Shown here piece after piece: positions 56,920 through 64,000 of a DNA stretch of 64,000 nt. The stretch lies in contig JALNWQ010000004.1 in NCBI GenBank assembly GCA_023230855.1, forward strand, positions 62,001-126,000, read 5' to 3'. The stretch is from Solirubrobacteraceae bacterium (lineage in GTDB: Bacteria > Actinomycetota > Thermoleophilia > Solirubrobacterales > Solirubrobacteraceae). Below the pieces are notes generated by a model. It made no database searches. It was not told where the DNA came from and was given only the letters and a program-made list of their open reading frames with translations. Numbering within the stretch: position 1 is the first letter of the stretch; the number at the start of each line of letters is the position of its first letter. Both the position numbers and the translations under genes were made by a program.

Positions 56920-58893
56920 ATGATCTCTCCTGCGCTCCTCCGTACCGTCGACGAGCTCACGTCGACCTGGCTCGCCGACGTCCTCGGCCGACCCGGCCTG
57001 CAGGTCGACTCCACGACCGCGATCGGCACGGGCCAGATGAGCCAGAGCCATCGGGTCCGCTTCACCGTCGACGGCGAGCCGGGAACCGTGGTCGTCAAGG
57101 TCGCGTCGGCCGACCCCAACAGTCGCGGCACCGGGGTCGGCATGGGCGCCTACTACCGCGAGATCTCGTTCTACCGCGAGATGGCGGAGCGGATCGGCGG
57201 CCCCCTGCCCCGGTGCCACCTGGCGGAGTACGACGAGCAGGACGGCTGGTTCACCCTCGTGCTGGAGGACGTCGTCGGGGCGACGCAGGGCGACCAGATC
57301 GCGGGCTGCGGGATCGAGGACGCCCGCGCCGCGATGCTCGCGCTCGCGCGGCTGCACGCCCCGGTGCTCGGCGACCTGGCGCTGGGCACCGAGCCGTTCC
57401 TCAACCTGCCCAACCCGCTGACCCAGGACCTGCTCGCCCAGCTGCTGCCGGGGTTCCTGGACCGCTACGGCGACCGTATCGCGCCCGAGCACCAGGAGGT
57501 CTGCCGGCGGTTCGTGGCGGTCGCCGACGCCTGGACGGCGGCGCGACGCCCGCCGATGGGCCTCGTCCACGGGGACTTCCGCCTCGACAACCTGCTCTTC
57601 CGCGACGGCGCCTGCACCGTCGTCGACTGGCAGACGATGGCGTGGGGCCCGGCGATGACCGACGCGGCGTACTTCGTCGGCGGGGCGCTCACCGACGAGG
57701 ACCGCCGCGAGCACGAGGAGTCGCTCGTGCGGCTGTACCACGACGAGGTGCTCGGTCAGGGGGTGACGGGCTTCACCTGGGAGGAGTGCTGGGAGGGATA
57801 CCGCGAGTCGACGTTCTTCGGCCTGGTGATGACGATCGTCGCGTCGATGGTGGTGGAGCGGACCGAGCGCGGGGACGAGATGTTCATGCGGTGGCTGGCC
57901 CGCAACGCCCAGCAGGTCATCGACCTGGACGCCGTCGCGCTGCTGCCGGACGCCGACGACGCCGTGCCCGAGCCGCTGCGTCCCGACCCCGAGGACGACG
58001 GGGCCCACGCCCCGGGGCCCGAGGAGTGGTGGAACGAGTCGTGGTACTTCGACGCCGTGTCCGACGCCGCCGACCTGGGCGTGTACACGCGCATCGGCCG
58101 CCTGCCCAACCGCGACGAGGCGCTGTTCACCGCCTGCGTCTGCGGTCCCGATCGGCCCTCGACGATGCTCGTCGGGCACTTCCCGCTGCCCGCCCTCGAC
58201 GACCCGTCGCACGCGATCGACGTCCCCGGGCTGCAGGTGGAGCACCACTGCGAGGTGCCCCTGGAGCGCTATCGAGTGACGGTGCGCGGGACCGCCCGCT
58301 CCCACGACGACCCGTCGGCGCCGTTGCGCCACGAGGAGGGCGAGCCGGTCGAGATCGACATCGACCTGACGTGGCACACCGCCGGTACGCCGTACCGGTG
58401 GCGACGCGGGTCGCGGTACGAGATCCCGTGCCGGGTGACGGGCACCGTGCGGGTCGGCGACGAGGAGCTGACGCTCGAGGGTCCGGGGCAGCGCGACCAC
58501 TCGTGGGGCACGCGGGACTGGTGGGCGGTCGACTGGATGTGGAGCGGCCTGCACCTCGCCGACGGCACCCACACCCACCTGGTGACGGTGCCGCGGATCC
58601 CCGGGCAGGGCATGGGGTACGTGCAGCGGGACGGGGAGCTCACCGAGATCACCGTCGCCGACTCGTCCTACGAGTCCCGCGCCGACGGGCTGACCGAGCG
58701 GGCGGTCCTCGACCACGGGCCGGGCCTGCCGAAGGTCACCGTCGAGCCGCTCGCCTGGGGCGCCCTGCGCATGGACGCCCCCGACGGGCGGGTCAGTCAC
58801 TTCCCGCGGGCGATGTGCCGCGTCACCGACGAGGACGGGCGCGAGGGCACCGGGTGGATCGAGTGGAACCGCGTGCAGGGATCCGACGCGTGA
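56920..58893 (+). CDS. APH-like kinase fused to lipocalin-like domain
   Basis: 657 residues from ATG 56920. N-terminal half: aminoglycoside phosphotransferase/EcKinase-like fold with Lys60 (VVVK), Glu81, catalytic HGDFRLDNL (His217, Asp219, Asn224) and metal-binding DWQ (Asp236). C-terminal half (about 375-657): WWNESWYFDAVSDAADLGVY, DDPSHAIDVPGLQVEH, HSWGTRDWWAVDWMWSGLHL, resembling DUF7064/DUF7065 or AttH/CrtC-type lipocalin-like folds that bind hydrophobic substrates. Such kinase-plus-lipocalin fusions occur in actinobacterial steroid/lipid loci; the substrate is unknown. Followed 30 nt later by its own TetR gene. Confidence 0.75.
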   Translation: MISPALLRTVDELTSTWLADVLGRPGLQVDSTTAIGTGQMSQSHRVRFTVDGEPGTVVVKVASADPNSRGTGVGMGAYYREISFYREMAERIGGPLPRCHLAEYDEQDGWFTLVLEDVVGATQGDQIAGCGIEDARAAMLALARLHAPVLGDLALGTEPFLNLPNPLTQDLLAQLLPGFLDRYGDRIAPEHQEVCRRFVAVADAWTAARRPPMGLVHGDFRLDNLLFRDGACTVVDWQTMAWGPAMTDAAYFVGGALTDEDRREHEESLVRLYHDEVLGQGVTGFTWEECWEGYRESTFFGLVMTIVASMVVERTERGDEMFMRWLARNAQQVIDLDAVALLPDADDAVPEPLRPDPEDDGAHAPGPEEWWNESWYFDAVSDAADLGVYTRIGRLPNRDEALFTACVCGPDRPSTMLVGHFPLPALDDPSHAIDVPGLQVEHHCEVPLERYRVTVRGTARSHDDPSAPLRHEEGEPVEIDIDLTWHTAGTPYRWRRGSRYEIPCRVTGTVRVGDEELTLEGPGQRDHSWGTRDWWAVDWMWSGLHLADGTHTHLVTVPRIPGQGMGYVQRDGELTEITVADSSYESRADGLTERAVLDHGPGLPKVTVEPLAWGALRMDAPDGRVSHFPRAMCRVTDEDGREGTGWIEWNRVQGSDA

Positions 58894-58923
58894 GCGGCCT
58901 CGACGGCGAGAGGACGGTCTGAG

Positions 58924-59547
58924 ATGCCGTCGGTGACCCGACGCCCGGCCGGCGGGCGCGACCGTCGCGACGCGATCGCCGGTCGCGTGCGCGACGCCGT
59001 CGAGCGGCTGCTCGTCGCCGGTGAGTCGTTCACGGCGCTGCCGGTCGGGCGGATCGCCGACGAGGCCGGCATCGGCCGATCGACGTTCTACGGGCACTTC
59101 CCCGACAAGGTCGCGCTGCTCATCGCGCTGACCGAGTCGGCCACGGCGACGCTGTTCGACCGCGCCGCCCGGTGGGTCGACGAGGACGGCACCCGCGACG
59201 AGCTCGACGCGGTGGTCCTGCACCACGTCACCGAGTACCGGGCGCACGCGCCGCTGCTGCGCGCGGTGGTCGAGGTGGCCGGGTACGAGCCGGACGTCGA
59301 CGGGTTCTGGCAGGAGAGGATCGTCGAGTTCGCGGCGTCGATCCGGCGGCGCATCGAGCGCGACCAGGCGGCCGGGGCGGCCCACCGGTCGATCGACGCC
59401 GGCCCCGCCGCGGAGTGGATCGCGTGGGGGACCGAGCGTGCGGTGTCGATGCACGTCGCCACCCGGCCGCCCGCCGAGGACGCGGCGTTCGCGCGCGGCG
59501 TGGCAGGGGCGACCTGGGCGGCGATGGGCCGGTTGCCCGAGTCGTAG
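58924..59547 (+). CDS. TetR-family regulator
   Basis: 207 residues from ATG 58924. HTH: RIADEAGIGRSTFYGHFPDK after the helix DAVERLLVAGESFTALPVG; the C-terminal domain is a typical TetR ligand-binding bundle (AVVEVAGYEPDVDGFWQERI). It follows the kinase-lipocalin fusion by 30 nt and is presumably co-transcribed and controls it. Its last codons are the first unit of a tandem-repeat array that runs on past the stop codon. Confidence 0.88.
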   Translation: MPSVTRRPAGGRDRRDAIAGRVRDAVERLLVAGESFTALPVGRIADEAGIGRSTFYGHFPDKVALLIALTESATATLFDRAARWVDEDGTRDELDAVVLHHVTEYRAHAPLLRAVVEVAGYEPDVDGFWQERIVEFAASIRRRIERDQAAGAAHRSIDAGPAAEWIAWGTERAVSMHVATRPPAEDAAFARGVAGATWAAMGRLPES

Positions 59548-59688
59548 GGCGGTCGCCCGGGTCGTAGGGGCGGTGGCCCGGGTTGTAGGGCCCGTCACCC
59601 GGGTCGTAAGGGCGGTCGGCCACCCGGGTCGTAGGGGCGGTCGGCCACCCGGGTCGTAGGGGCGGTCGGCCACCCGGGTCGTAGGGGC
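59531..59688. repeat. seven-unit tandem repeat growing from the TetR 3' end
   Basis: Units of 20, 21, 21, 21, 25, 25 and 25 bp (59531, 59551, 59572, 59593, 59614, 59639, 59664) around the core CCCGGGTCGTAGGGGC. The first unit contains the TetR stop codon; the last three are identical. The length step from 21 to 25 bp shows two phases of expansion. Confidence 0.9.
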
Positions 59689-59720
59689 GGGCGACGGCGC
59701 TCCGGTGGAGACCGCGCCCG

Positions 59721-59840
59721 GTAGATCGACCACCGGTCGTGGCCGGCCCGGCTCTTGGTCGATCGACCGTTCATGCGACGGTGGATCGACCACCCGCCGT
59801 CGCGGGTCCGGCGTCTGGTCGATCGACCGTGCAGGTGACG
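59721..59840. repeat. 60-bp duplication carrying GATCGACC palindromes
   Basis: 59721-59780 and 59781-59840 match at 48 of 60 positions. GATCGACC occurs four times (59724, 59761, 59784, 59821), twice as part of the perfect palindrome GGTCGATCGACC (59757-59768, 59817-59828). Confidence 0.8.
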
Positions 59841-59868
59841 CGGATCCGCCCCCTGCGACAGGGCACCG

Positions 59869-60369
59869 TCAGGACGGCGCGTCGCGCCCGGCCCCGCCGT
59901 CCAGGTGCTCCACCAGCCGGTCGAGGAACGCCTCCTGCGCCGCGACCAGGCGCGGGCGGGCCTCGTCGACGGTCATCCACGCGACACGGTCAACCTCGGG
60001 CACGACGATCGTGCGACCGGAGCGGGGCGGCCACGCCATCTCGAACGTGCCGGGAACGATCGCGTCGGGGTCGACGTCGGCCGCGACCGCCCACGCCCGC
60101 ACGCGCTTGCCCGATCCCTGACGGACCTCGCCCAGGTCGAGGGTCGGGCCGTCCGGGGCCGGCAGGCCGAGCTCCTCGGCGAACTCGCGGCGGGCCGCCG
60201 CCAGCGGCTCCTCGTCGCCACCGTGCTCGCCCTTGGGGATCGACCAGGCCCGCTCGTCACGGCGCGCCCACAGCGGCCCGCCCATGTGGGCGACGAGCAC
60301 CCGCAACCCGTCCGGATCCCGGCGGTAGGGCAGGAGTCCGGCGCTGCGCCGGTGCCGGGCGGTGGTCAT
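59869..60369 (-). CDS. NUDIX hydrolase
   Basis: 166 residues. Nudix box G-x5-E-x7-RE-x2-EE-x-G intact (GEHGGDEEPLAAARREFAEE). SAGLLPYRRDPDGLRVLVAH, LWARRDERAWSIPKGEH and the later SGKRVRAWAVAADVDPDAIV fit the MutT-like/DUF4743-type group acting on nucleoside diphosphate derivatives; substrate unknown. Convergent with the TetR gene across the tandem-repeat region. Confidence 0.9.
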   Translation of the reverse strand: MTTARHRRSAGLLPYRRDPDGLRVLVAHMGGPLWARRDERAWSIPKGEHGGDEEPLAAARREFAEELGLPAPDGPTLDLGEVRQGSGKRVRAWAVAADVDPDAIVPGTFEMAWPPRSGRTIVVPEVDRVAWMTVDEARPRLVAAQEAFLDRLVEHLDGGAGRDAPS

Positions 60370-60509
60370 CGGGCGATCGTCGCAGGACCCCGACGCTCGC
60401 GCCGGACCCGGACGGTGCCACCCGCTCTACCTGTAAGGAGATTCATGATCGAACATCGATGGATTCCCGGAGTACCGGAGGGTCCGTCGGGGGCGCGGCT
60501 GCCATCACG

Positions 60510-60829
60510 CGCGGGAGTGGGCACTCCCGGATCCCGACCCGCCGCGTCGCGATCCGGCGCACGCGAACCCGCGCCGCGGTCGACGCCGGCGAGGCGGCAC
60601 CGCACGTCGATCCCGAGCTCACGTCGCGGCTGCTGTTCGGCGCGTGGAACGGCATGTCGCCCTGACGCTGCGCGGCGACGGGACGTCGCTCGACGACGAC
60701 GCGATCTCGGCGACGATCCTGCAGGCCCGCCGGATCGTCGTCGAGGGACTCACCCACCCGGACCGCCGTGGCCCCGACGGCTACGCCACCGCGCGCCTGC
60801 TGCCGCTGTCCGACGCCGACGCCACGTAG
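60510..60829 (+). pseudogene. TetR regulator remnant (C-terminal part, frameshifted)
   Basis: Two frames give adjoining pieces of one TetR C-terminal domain: RAAVDAGEAAPHVDPELTSR-LLFGAWNGMS in one frame and DGTSLDDDAISATILQ with RRIVVEGLTHPDRR in the next, separated by a frameshift near 60663 (the first frame hits TGA). The DNA-binding half is absent. An AAGGAG plus ATG at 60436-60447 precedes it but opens a different frame. No intact product possible. Confidence 0.6.
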
Positions 60830-60978
60830 CGGCAGGCCGGCGCGGTGCGGCCGGTACGAGTCCCCGACCTACCAGTGCCCGGCGCCCGCACCGAGGTCGC
60901 GTCTGGCGACGTCGACCGGACGGGCCGGGGGTCGTGGGCGTACCCGGCGTCGTGGCGGCGGGCGTCCGGCCACGGGCG

Positions 60979-61275
60979 TCACTCGTCCGGCGGTGGGTCG
61001 GACCGGCGCTCGCTGGGGGCGATCGGCAGTCCGATCCCGTGACGCACCGCGACGAGCCGGACGGCGACGCACGACACGACACCGACGAGCGGGAACAGCC
61101 AGGTCTCGGCCCCGGCCTCTTGGACGACGACGACCGTCGCCCCGAGCAGCGCCGGCACGGCGTACAGGTCTGCGCGCAGGACGTTGGGGACCTGGCGCAG
61201 CAGCAGGTCGCGGACCATCCCACCGCCGACGCCGGTGATCGCCCCGAGGATGATCGACTGCGTGCTCGGCGCGAT
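60979..61275 (-). pseudogene. UPF0126 (YicG/TRIC-like) membrane protein remnant
   Basis: Only the second half of the family is present: SIILGAITGVGGGMVRDLLL, QVPNVLRADLYAVPALLGAT, and TWLFPLVGVVSCVAVRLVAV, ending with the usual polar tail. UPF0126 proteins are about 205 residues with two such halves; the first half is missing and the upstream codons are unrelated. A truncated, probably dead cation-channel-like gene. Confidence 0.7.
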
Positions 61276-61501
61276 CGAGCGCGTGAGCTGGCGGCGGCGC
61301 TCGGCTACCTGCCCACCGGCGGCTGACCCGGGGCGCAACAGAGCCCCGCCGGCGCAGGAAGCGAAGCGCTCCTGTCGTGGCTGTGGGTCACCGGGGATGA
61401 AGCCCGATGCCCGAAGCGCCACTACGCAGGCACGTGCACGAGGTCGATCGGCTCAGCCGGGTCGCGCCCGCCCCGAGCAAGCAGCGGAGACGGTCCTCGC
61501 G

Positions 61502-62137
61502 CTAGACAGCGGCGAGTTCGGCCGCCCACGCAGCGAAGAACCCGCGCATCGTGGCGACGAGCTCGGGCTCGATGGGTAGCTCGTCGTCTCGAAAGCGGCT
61601 GAGCGTGGCGAGCATCTGGGCGAGCACCCGCCGGTCGAACCCAGGGTCGACCTGTTCGGCTTCCGTGAGGAGCCGCTGCTTGCTGAAGCGCTGCATGAGA
61701 ACGAAGACGTCAGCGAAGTCGCGCGCCTCAGCCCGGCCGAAGAGGGCGAGGAGCTTGCGTGCAGCGAGTTCGACCGGAGCGAGCGTTGGACCGAGCACGG
61801 TCACGGTCGGCGGCGATGTGGGCGTGGAGTCCACGGCGAGGTCGACGAGGAGATCGTCGGGTCCGTGGATGACCAAGCGACAGAACGTCGTCGTGTCGCG
61901 GATCGTGGTCGCTGCCCAGCCACGGGCCGCGATCGCTCCGAGGAGCGCGTCCCGTCCGGTGCGCACCGAGTCGATCGGCGCGTGCGCGAACAGATCGAGG
62001 TCTTGGGTCGGTCGGTCCGTCAGCTCGCTGGCCACCAACGCAGCACCGCCGGCCAGGAGGTAACCGTCGGACTCGGGGAGCGAGAAGAACAGCCGGGCGA
62101 CCTCGCGCTGAAACTCGGTGAGGGCCGAAGCGTCCAA
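61502..62137 (-). CDS. AbiEii/MenT-type nucleotidyltransferase toxin
   Basis: 211 residues if TTG 62137 is the start; an alternative GTG 62188 (AGGA upstream) would extend into the antitoxin. AbiEii/DUF1814 (MenT-like) nucleotidyltransferase: GYLLAGGAALVASELTDR-PTQDLDLFAH gives the GG plus D-x-D metal motif, PTLAPVELAARKLLALFGRA with RDFADVFVL the second part of the active site. MenT toxins of this family attach nucleotides to tRNA. It lies downstream of, and overlaps or abuts, the XRE antitoxin-like gene, forming a type IV-like module. Lower GC than surrounding genes suggests acquisition. Confidence 0.78.
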   Translation of the reverse strand: MDASALTEFQREVARLFFSLPESDGYLLAGGAALVASELTDRPTQDLDLFAHAPIDSVRTGRDALLGAIAARGWAATTIRDTTTFCRLVIHGPDDLLVDLAVDSTPTSPPTVTVLGPTLAPVELAARKLLALFGRAEARDFADVFVLMQRFSKQRLLTEAEQVDPGFDRRVLAQMLATLSRFRDDELPIEPELVATMRGFFAAWAAELAAV

Positions 62138-62139
62138 CG

Positions 62140-62664
62140 CTACGCCGCCGGTGTCGCGGTCACGGCCGGTTGGACGACGCGCGCCCACGCCGTCCTGATT
62201 GCGTCAGGGACGACGAGCTCGTCCCACAGGTCGACCAGCAGAGCACCGTCGATGTAGCGCAGGATGTCCTCGTTGGCGCCCTCACGCAGAACGGTCTCGT
62301 AGACCCGTGCGCGATCGGCGCGATCACGCAGATCGAACCGGCGACCCGGCTCCGACCAGTTGAGGTGCAGCGGCAGCTCGATCTCCGCGAACGCGTGGTC
62401 GAGGGAGAGCCGGGGAAGGACGGTCGGGACGATCGCCGTGCGGCCATGGCCGATCGGGTGCTCGACGAACTCGATCCGCGGCTGGAGCGCCAGATCAAAA
62501 CCGGCGGCGCCCGCGATCCTCGCGGCGGTCTCCACGTTCGGCGACTTACGACCATGCTCGTAGGCCGAGAGGGTCGGACGGGAGGTGCCAGCACGCTTGG
62601 CCAAGACCTCCTGAGAGACGCCCGCCGCGTGACGGGCACGGGTGAGGAGATCGGCTGCGATCAC
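62140..62664 (-). CDS. XRE-family antitoxin-like regulator
   Basis: 174 residues from GTG 62664. The N-terminus is a Cro/C1-type HTH (RARHAAGVSQEVLAKRAGTS, RPTLSAYEHGRKSPNVETAA), then a C-terminal domain (IEFVEHPIGHGRTAIVPTVL, FAEIELPLHLNWSEPGRRFD, LRYIDGALLVDLWDELVVPD) seen in actinobacterial proteins paired with AbiEii nucleotidyltransferases. Probably the cognate antitoxin and autorepressor. GTATC/GATAC half-sites just upstream form its operator. Confidence 0.78.
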   Translation of the reverse strand: MIAADLLTRARHAAGVSQEVLAKRAGTSRPTLSAYEHGRKSPNVETAARIAGAAGFDLALQPRIEFVEHPIGHGRTAIVPTVLPRLSLDHAFAEIELPLHLNWSEPGRRFDLRDRADRARVYETVLREGANEDILRYIDGALLVDLWDELVVPDAIRTAWARVVQPAVTATPAA

Positions 62665-62673
62665 CCGGCCAGT

Positions 62674-62707
62674 GTATCTGATTGGATACGGACCACGTTG
62701 CCGTATC
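62674..62707. promoter_or_regulatory. XRE operator with three GTATC half-sites
   Basis: GTATC (62674-62678), GATAC (62685-62689) and GTATC again at 62703-62707. GATACGG (62685-62691) and CCGTATC (62701-62707) form a second perfect 7-bp inverted repeat. AT-rich, 10 nt before the XRE start. Confidence 0.7.
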
Positions 62708-63000
62708 AGGACGTGATCGCCACCGGCACACGGTCGTCGTCGCGCGTGAACAGCGTGAGTTCGTGCACGCGAGTCGCCGCGGCGATCAACAGATCCATCG
62801 ACGGCGGCGAGGCTGGAGACCGCGCTCGCCAGCAACGGTCACCAGGAGTCCCCACGCACGCGCCTCGTCGGGGAGTACCGGGAGCGGGTCGAAGCACGCT
62901 TCGATGTCCACCAGGCGGGCGACGCGAACGGCCCGAGCTGCGGTGCTCGGAGCGCGGCCGACCCCGAAGTGCAACTCGCGTACCCCGAGAACGCGACCCT
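62706..63000 (-). pseudogene. PIN-domain (VapC-like) toxin remnant, frameshifted
   Basis: Upstream frame: RELHFGVGRAPSTAARAVRV, RLVDIEACFDPLPVLPDEAR, AWGLLVTVAGERGLQPRRR. Then a frameshift near 62797, after which MDLLIAAATRVHELTLFTRD continues in another frame, giving the usual VapC C-terminus. The first third (catalytic VIDTS) is missing. It lies just downstream of tRNA-Phe. Confidence 0.72.
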
Positions 63001-63032
63001 CGCCGCTCGAATCGCCCTCACCCCGAGAACGA

Positions 63033-63060
63033 GAAAGGCCCCGCTCGTGCAGGGCCTTTC
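63033..63060 (-). terminator. tRNA-Phe terminator
   Basis: 9-bp stem GAAAGGCCC/GGGCCTTTC with 10-nt loop, followed on the minus strand by a T-rich stretch (TCGTTCTC). Confidence 0.85.
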
Positions 63061-63065
63061 CGGAG

Positions 63066-63138
63066 TGGCGAGACCGGGACTCGAACCCGGGACACCACGA
63101 TTTTCAGTCGTGTGCTCTACCAGCTGAGCTATCTCGCC
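63066..63138 (-). tRNA. tRNA-Phe (GAA)
   Basis: 73 nt with discriminator A; CCA not encoded. Acceptor GGCGAGA pairs with TCTCGCC; D-loop AGCTCAGCTGGTAGAGC; anticodon loop ACTGAAAAT with GAA; T-arm GGGTTCGAGTCCC. Followed by a strong terminator. Confidence 0.97.
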
Positions 63139-63236
63139 GCGGTCCGACAGGGTATCGGGTGCCCGGGTGGGGTGCGGCGTCGCGCGCGCGACGGGCCCGG
63201 CGCCGGCGGGCACCCGGCGCCCGCGGATCGCACCCG

Positions 63237-64000
63237 TCAGTCGACGCAGGGATGCGGCAGCGCCGCCAGGAGCGGCAGCGGATCGATCGCCCGGGCACGG
63301 TTGTCGGCCCACGGGATCGGCCGGATCTCGAAGTGCAGGTGCGGATCGTAGTTGCCGCCCGAGCGGCCGACGTCGGCGACGTGCTGGCCGGCCGCCACCC
63401 GCTGGCCGGCCTTGACGACGATCGTTCCGGGCTTGAGGTGCAGGTAGCCGTAGGCGCGGCCGTCGTCACCGTCGATGACGAGCGTCCACCCACCCCCGCC
63501 GTCGTCCCACCAGGTGCGCGACACCGTTCCCGCGGTGTAGGCGACGGCGGGCGGGTAGGCGTCGAACGTTCCGATGTCGTGCCCGTTGTGGGCGCGACCG
63601 CCGCCCCGTCCGGCCTGGAACCGCTGGCCCGACACCGTGCGGAAGTTGCAACGACCCTGCACCGGGAAGACGTGGCCGCCGGGCCCGGGAGTGGCCTTCG
63701 GCGTCGCGGGCTTGGTCGCGGAGCGCCGCTCTCGCACGCGCAGGTTGCGGGCGACGGGCACGCCACGACGACGGGCGCGGTGACCGGTGGTGTCGACCGC
63801 GATCACGCGCACGCGATACCGACCGGGCCGGGCGGCCATCTCGGCGTCCACCGGCTGGCGGACGGTCGTGCCGGACTGGACGGTGCCCAGGTCCTGCCGC
63901 ATGACGAGCTTGTGGGTGCTGCGGTCCTCGTACCGGAGCTGGACGCGCGCGACGGTCCGGCGGCGCGCGTCGATCCGGAAGCGGACCACGGGAGCCTTGC
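63237..64000 (-). CDS. M23 (LytM) metallopeptidase, 5'-truncated by window edge
   Basis: The frame is open at the right edge, so the N-terminus (probably a signal peptide) is outside; at least 253 residues are visible. An N-terminal Ig-like/beta domain (VRFRIDARRRTVARVQLRYE ... YRVRVIAVDTTGHRARRRGV) is followed by a Thr/Pro linker and a LytM peptidase domain: HVFPVQGRCNF, the zinc motif GRAHNGHDIGTFDAYP, YGYLHLKPGTIVVKAGQRV and DPHLHFEIRP (HxH). It cuts peptidoglycan peptide bridges or regulates a hydrolase outside the cell. Confidence 0.9.
   Translation of the reverse strand, partial: KAPVVRFRIDARRRTVARVQLRYEDRSTHKLVMRQDLGTVQSGTTVRQPVDAEMAARPGRYRVRVIAVDTTGHRARRRGVPVARNLRVRERRSATKPATPKATPGPGGHVFPVQGRCNFRTVSGQRFQAGRGGGRAHNGHDIGTFDAYPPAVAYTAGTVSRTWWDDGGGGWTLVIDGDDGRAYGYLHLKPGTIVVKAGQRVAAGQHVADVGRSGGNYDPHLHFEIRPIPWADNRARAIDPLPLLAALPHPCVD

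Noticed and set aside
59531..59840. CRISPR array
   Set aside because: Units are 21-25 bp directly abutting with no spacers, and the 60-bp pair has no spacer/repeat alternation; no cas genes in the window.
60445..60480. AAGGAG plus ATG start at 60445 as a new gene
   Set aside because: Frame soon becomes Arg/Pro-rich and matches no TetR part; the TetR homology lies in other frames.
63000..63140. Integrated element with an integrase at tRNA-Phe
   Set aside because: No integrase gene and no second copy of the tRNA 3' end was seen; only decayed genes and one TA-like pair.

Overview
The window is about 64 kb of very high-GC DNA, densely packed with single-domain housekeeping and accessory genes and almost no mobile DNA. 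A PafB-PafC fusion, a groES-groEL pair behind two CIRCE sites, a type 5 uracil-DNA glycosylase, ECF sigma signalling, cobalamin-controlled cbtBA, GTG starts and many apparently leaderless promoters point to an actinobacterium. The secreted proteins with basic arginine/lysine-rich tails and short collagen-like stretches suggest class Thermoleophilia (Solirubrobacterales, a Patulibacter-like organism). That placement is inference from gene style, not from a marker search.

Layout. 1-8.8 kb: cut-off alpha/beta hydrolase, carbonic anhydrase, 7Fe ferredoxin, amidase, citrate synthase, DUF2505, EamA/DUF2237 pair, and a hydrolase divergent from a TetR-tag operon across a 16-bp palindrome. 8.8-17.3 kb: a large secreted protein, groESL with two CIRCE elements, a DHA2 drug exporter with its own operator, ASCH and NUDIX proteins and a Crp-type regulator. 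17.3-26.4 kb: an internally deleted FAD oxidoreductase remnant, an ECF sigma factor overlapping a DUF4349/anti-sigma-like membrane protein, a collagen-like surface protein, GDPD and Nei/Fpg glycosylase, a secreted esterase, and a two-gene membrane operon. 26.5-38.2 kb: thioesterase, P450 with twin operators, lipoprotein, B12 riboswitch-cbtB-cbtA, a very long Lhr helicase, FMN reductase and divergent TetR.

38.4-49 kb: beta-lactamase-fold serine hydrolase, UDG and lipoprotein sharing one symmetric promoter, and a dTDP-rhamnose block (rmlA, rmlD, a 946-residue repeat protein, rmlB; no rmlC), then a PPOX protein and a second collagen-like protein. 49-59.5 kb: PafBC, HD phosphohydrolase, hydrolase, L,D-transpeptidase, ArfB, 2-hydroxyacid dehydrogenase, VapBC with a clear operator, and an APH-kinase/lipocalin-like fusion followed by a TetR. 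59.5-64 kb: tandem repeats, NUDIX protein, then a decayed stretch (TetR, UPF0126 and PIN-toxin remnants) holding an intact XRE/AbiEii toxin-antitoxin-like pair next to tRNA-Phe, and finally a cut-off LytM (M23) peptidase.

Themes. Envelope biogenesis and display (rhamnose, surface repeat proteins, L,D-transpeptidase, LytM, lipoproteins) and DNA repair (tag, Nei/Fpg, UDG, Lhr, PafBC) are over-represented. Twelve genes carry a TAnnnT hexamer exactly 6-7 nt before the start codon, the pattern expected of leaderless mRNAs. The least explained parts are a 55-bp dispersed repeat, two tandem-repeat arrays in the 59.5-59.9 kb convergent gap, and the kinase-lipocalin fusion. I saw no IS element, phage block or CRISPR array.
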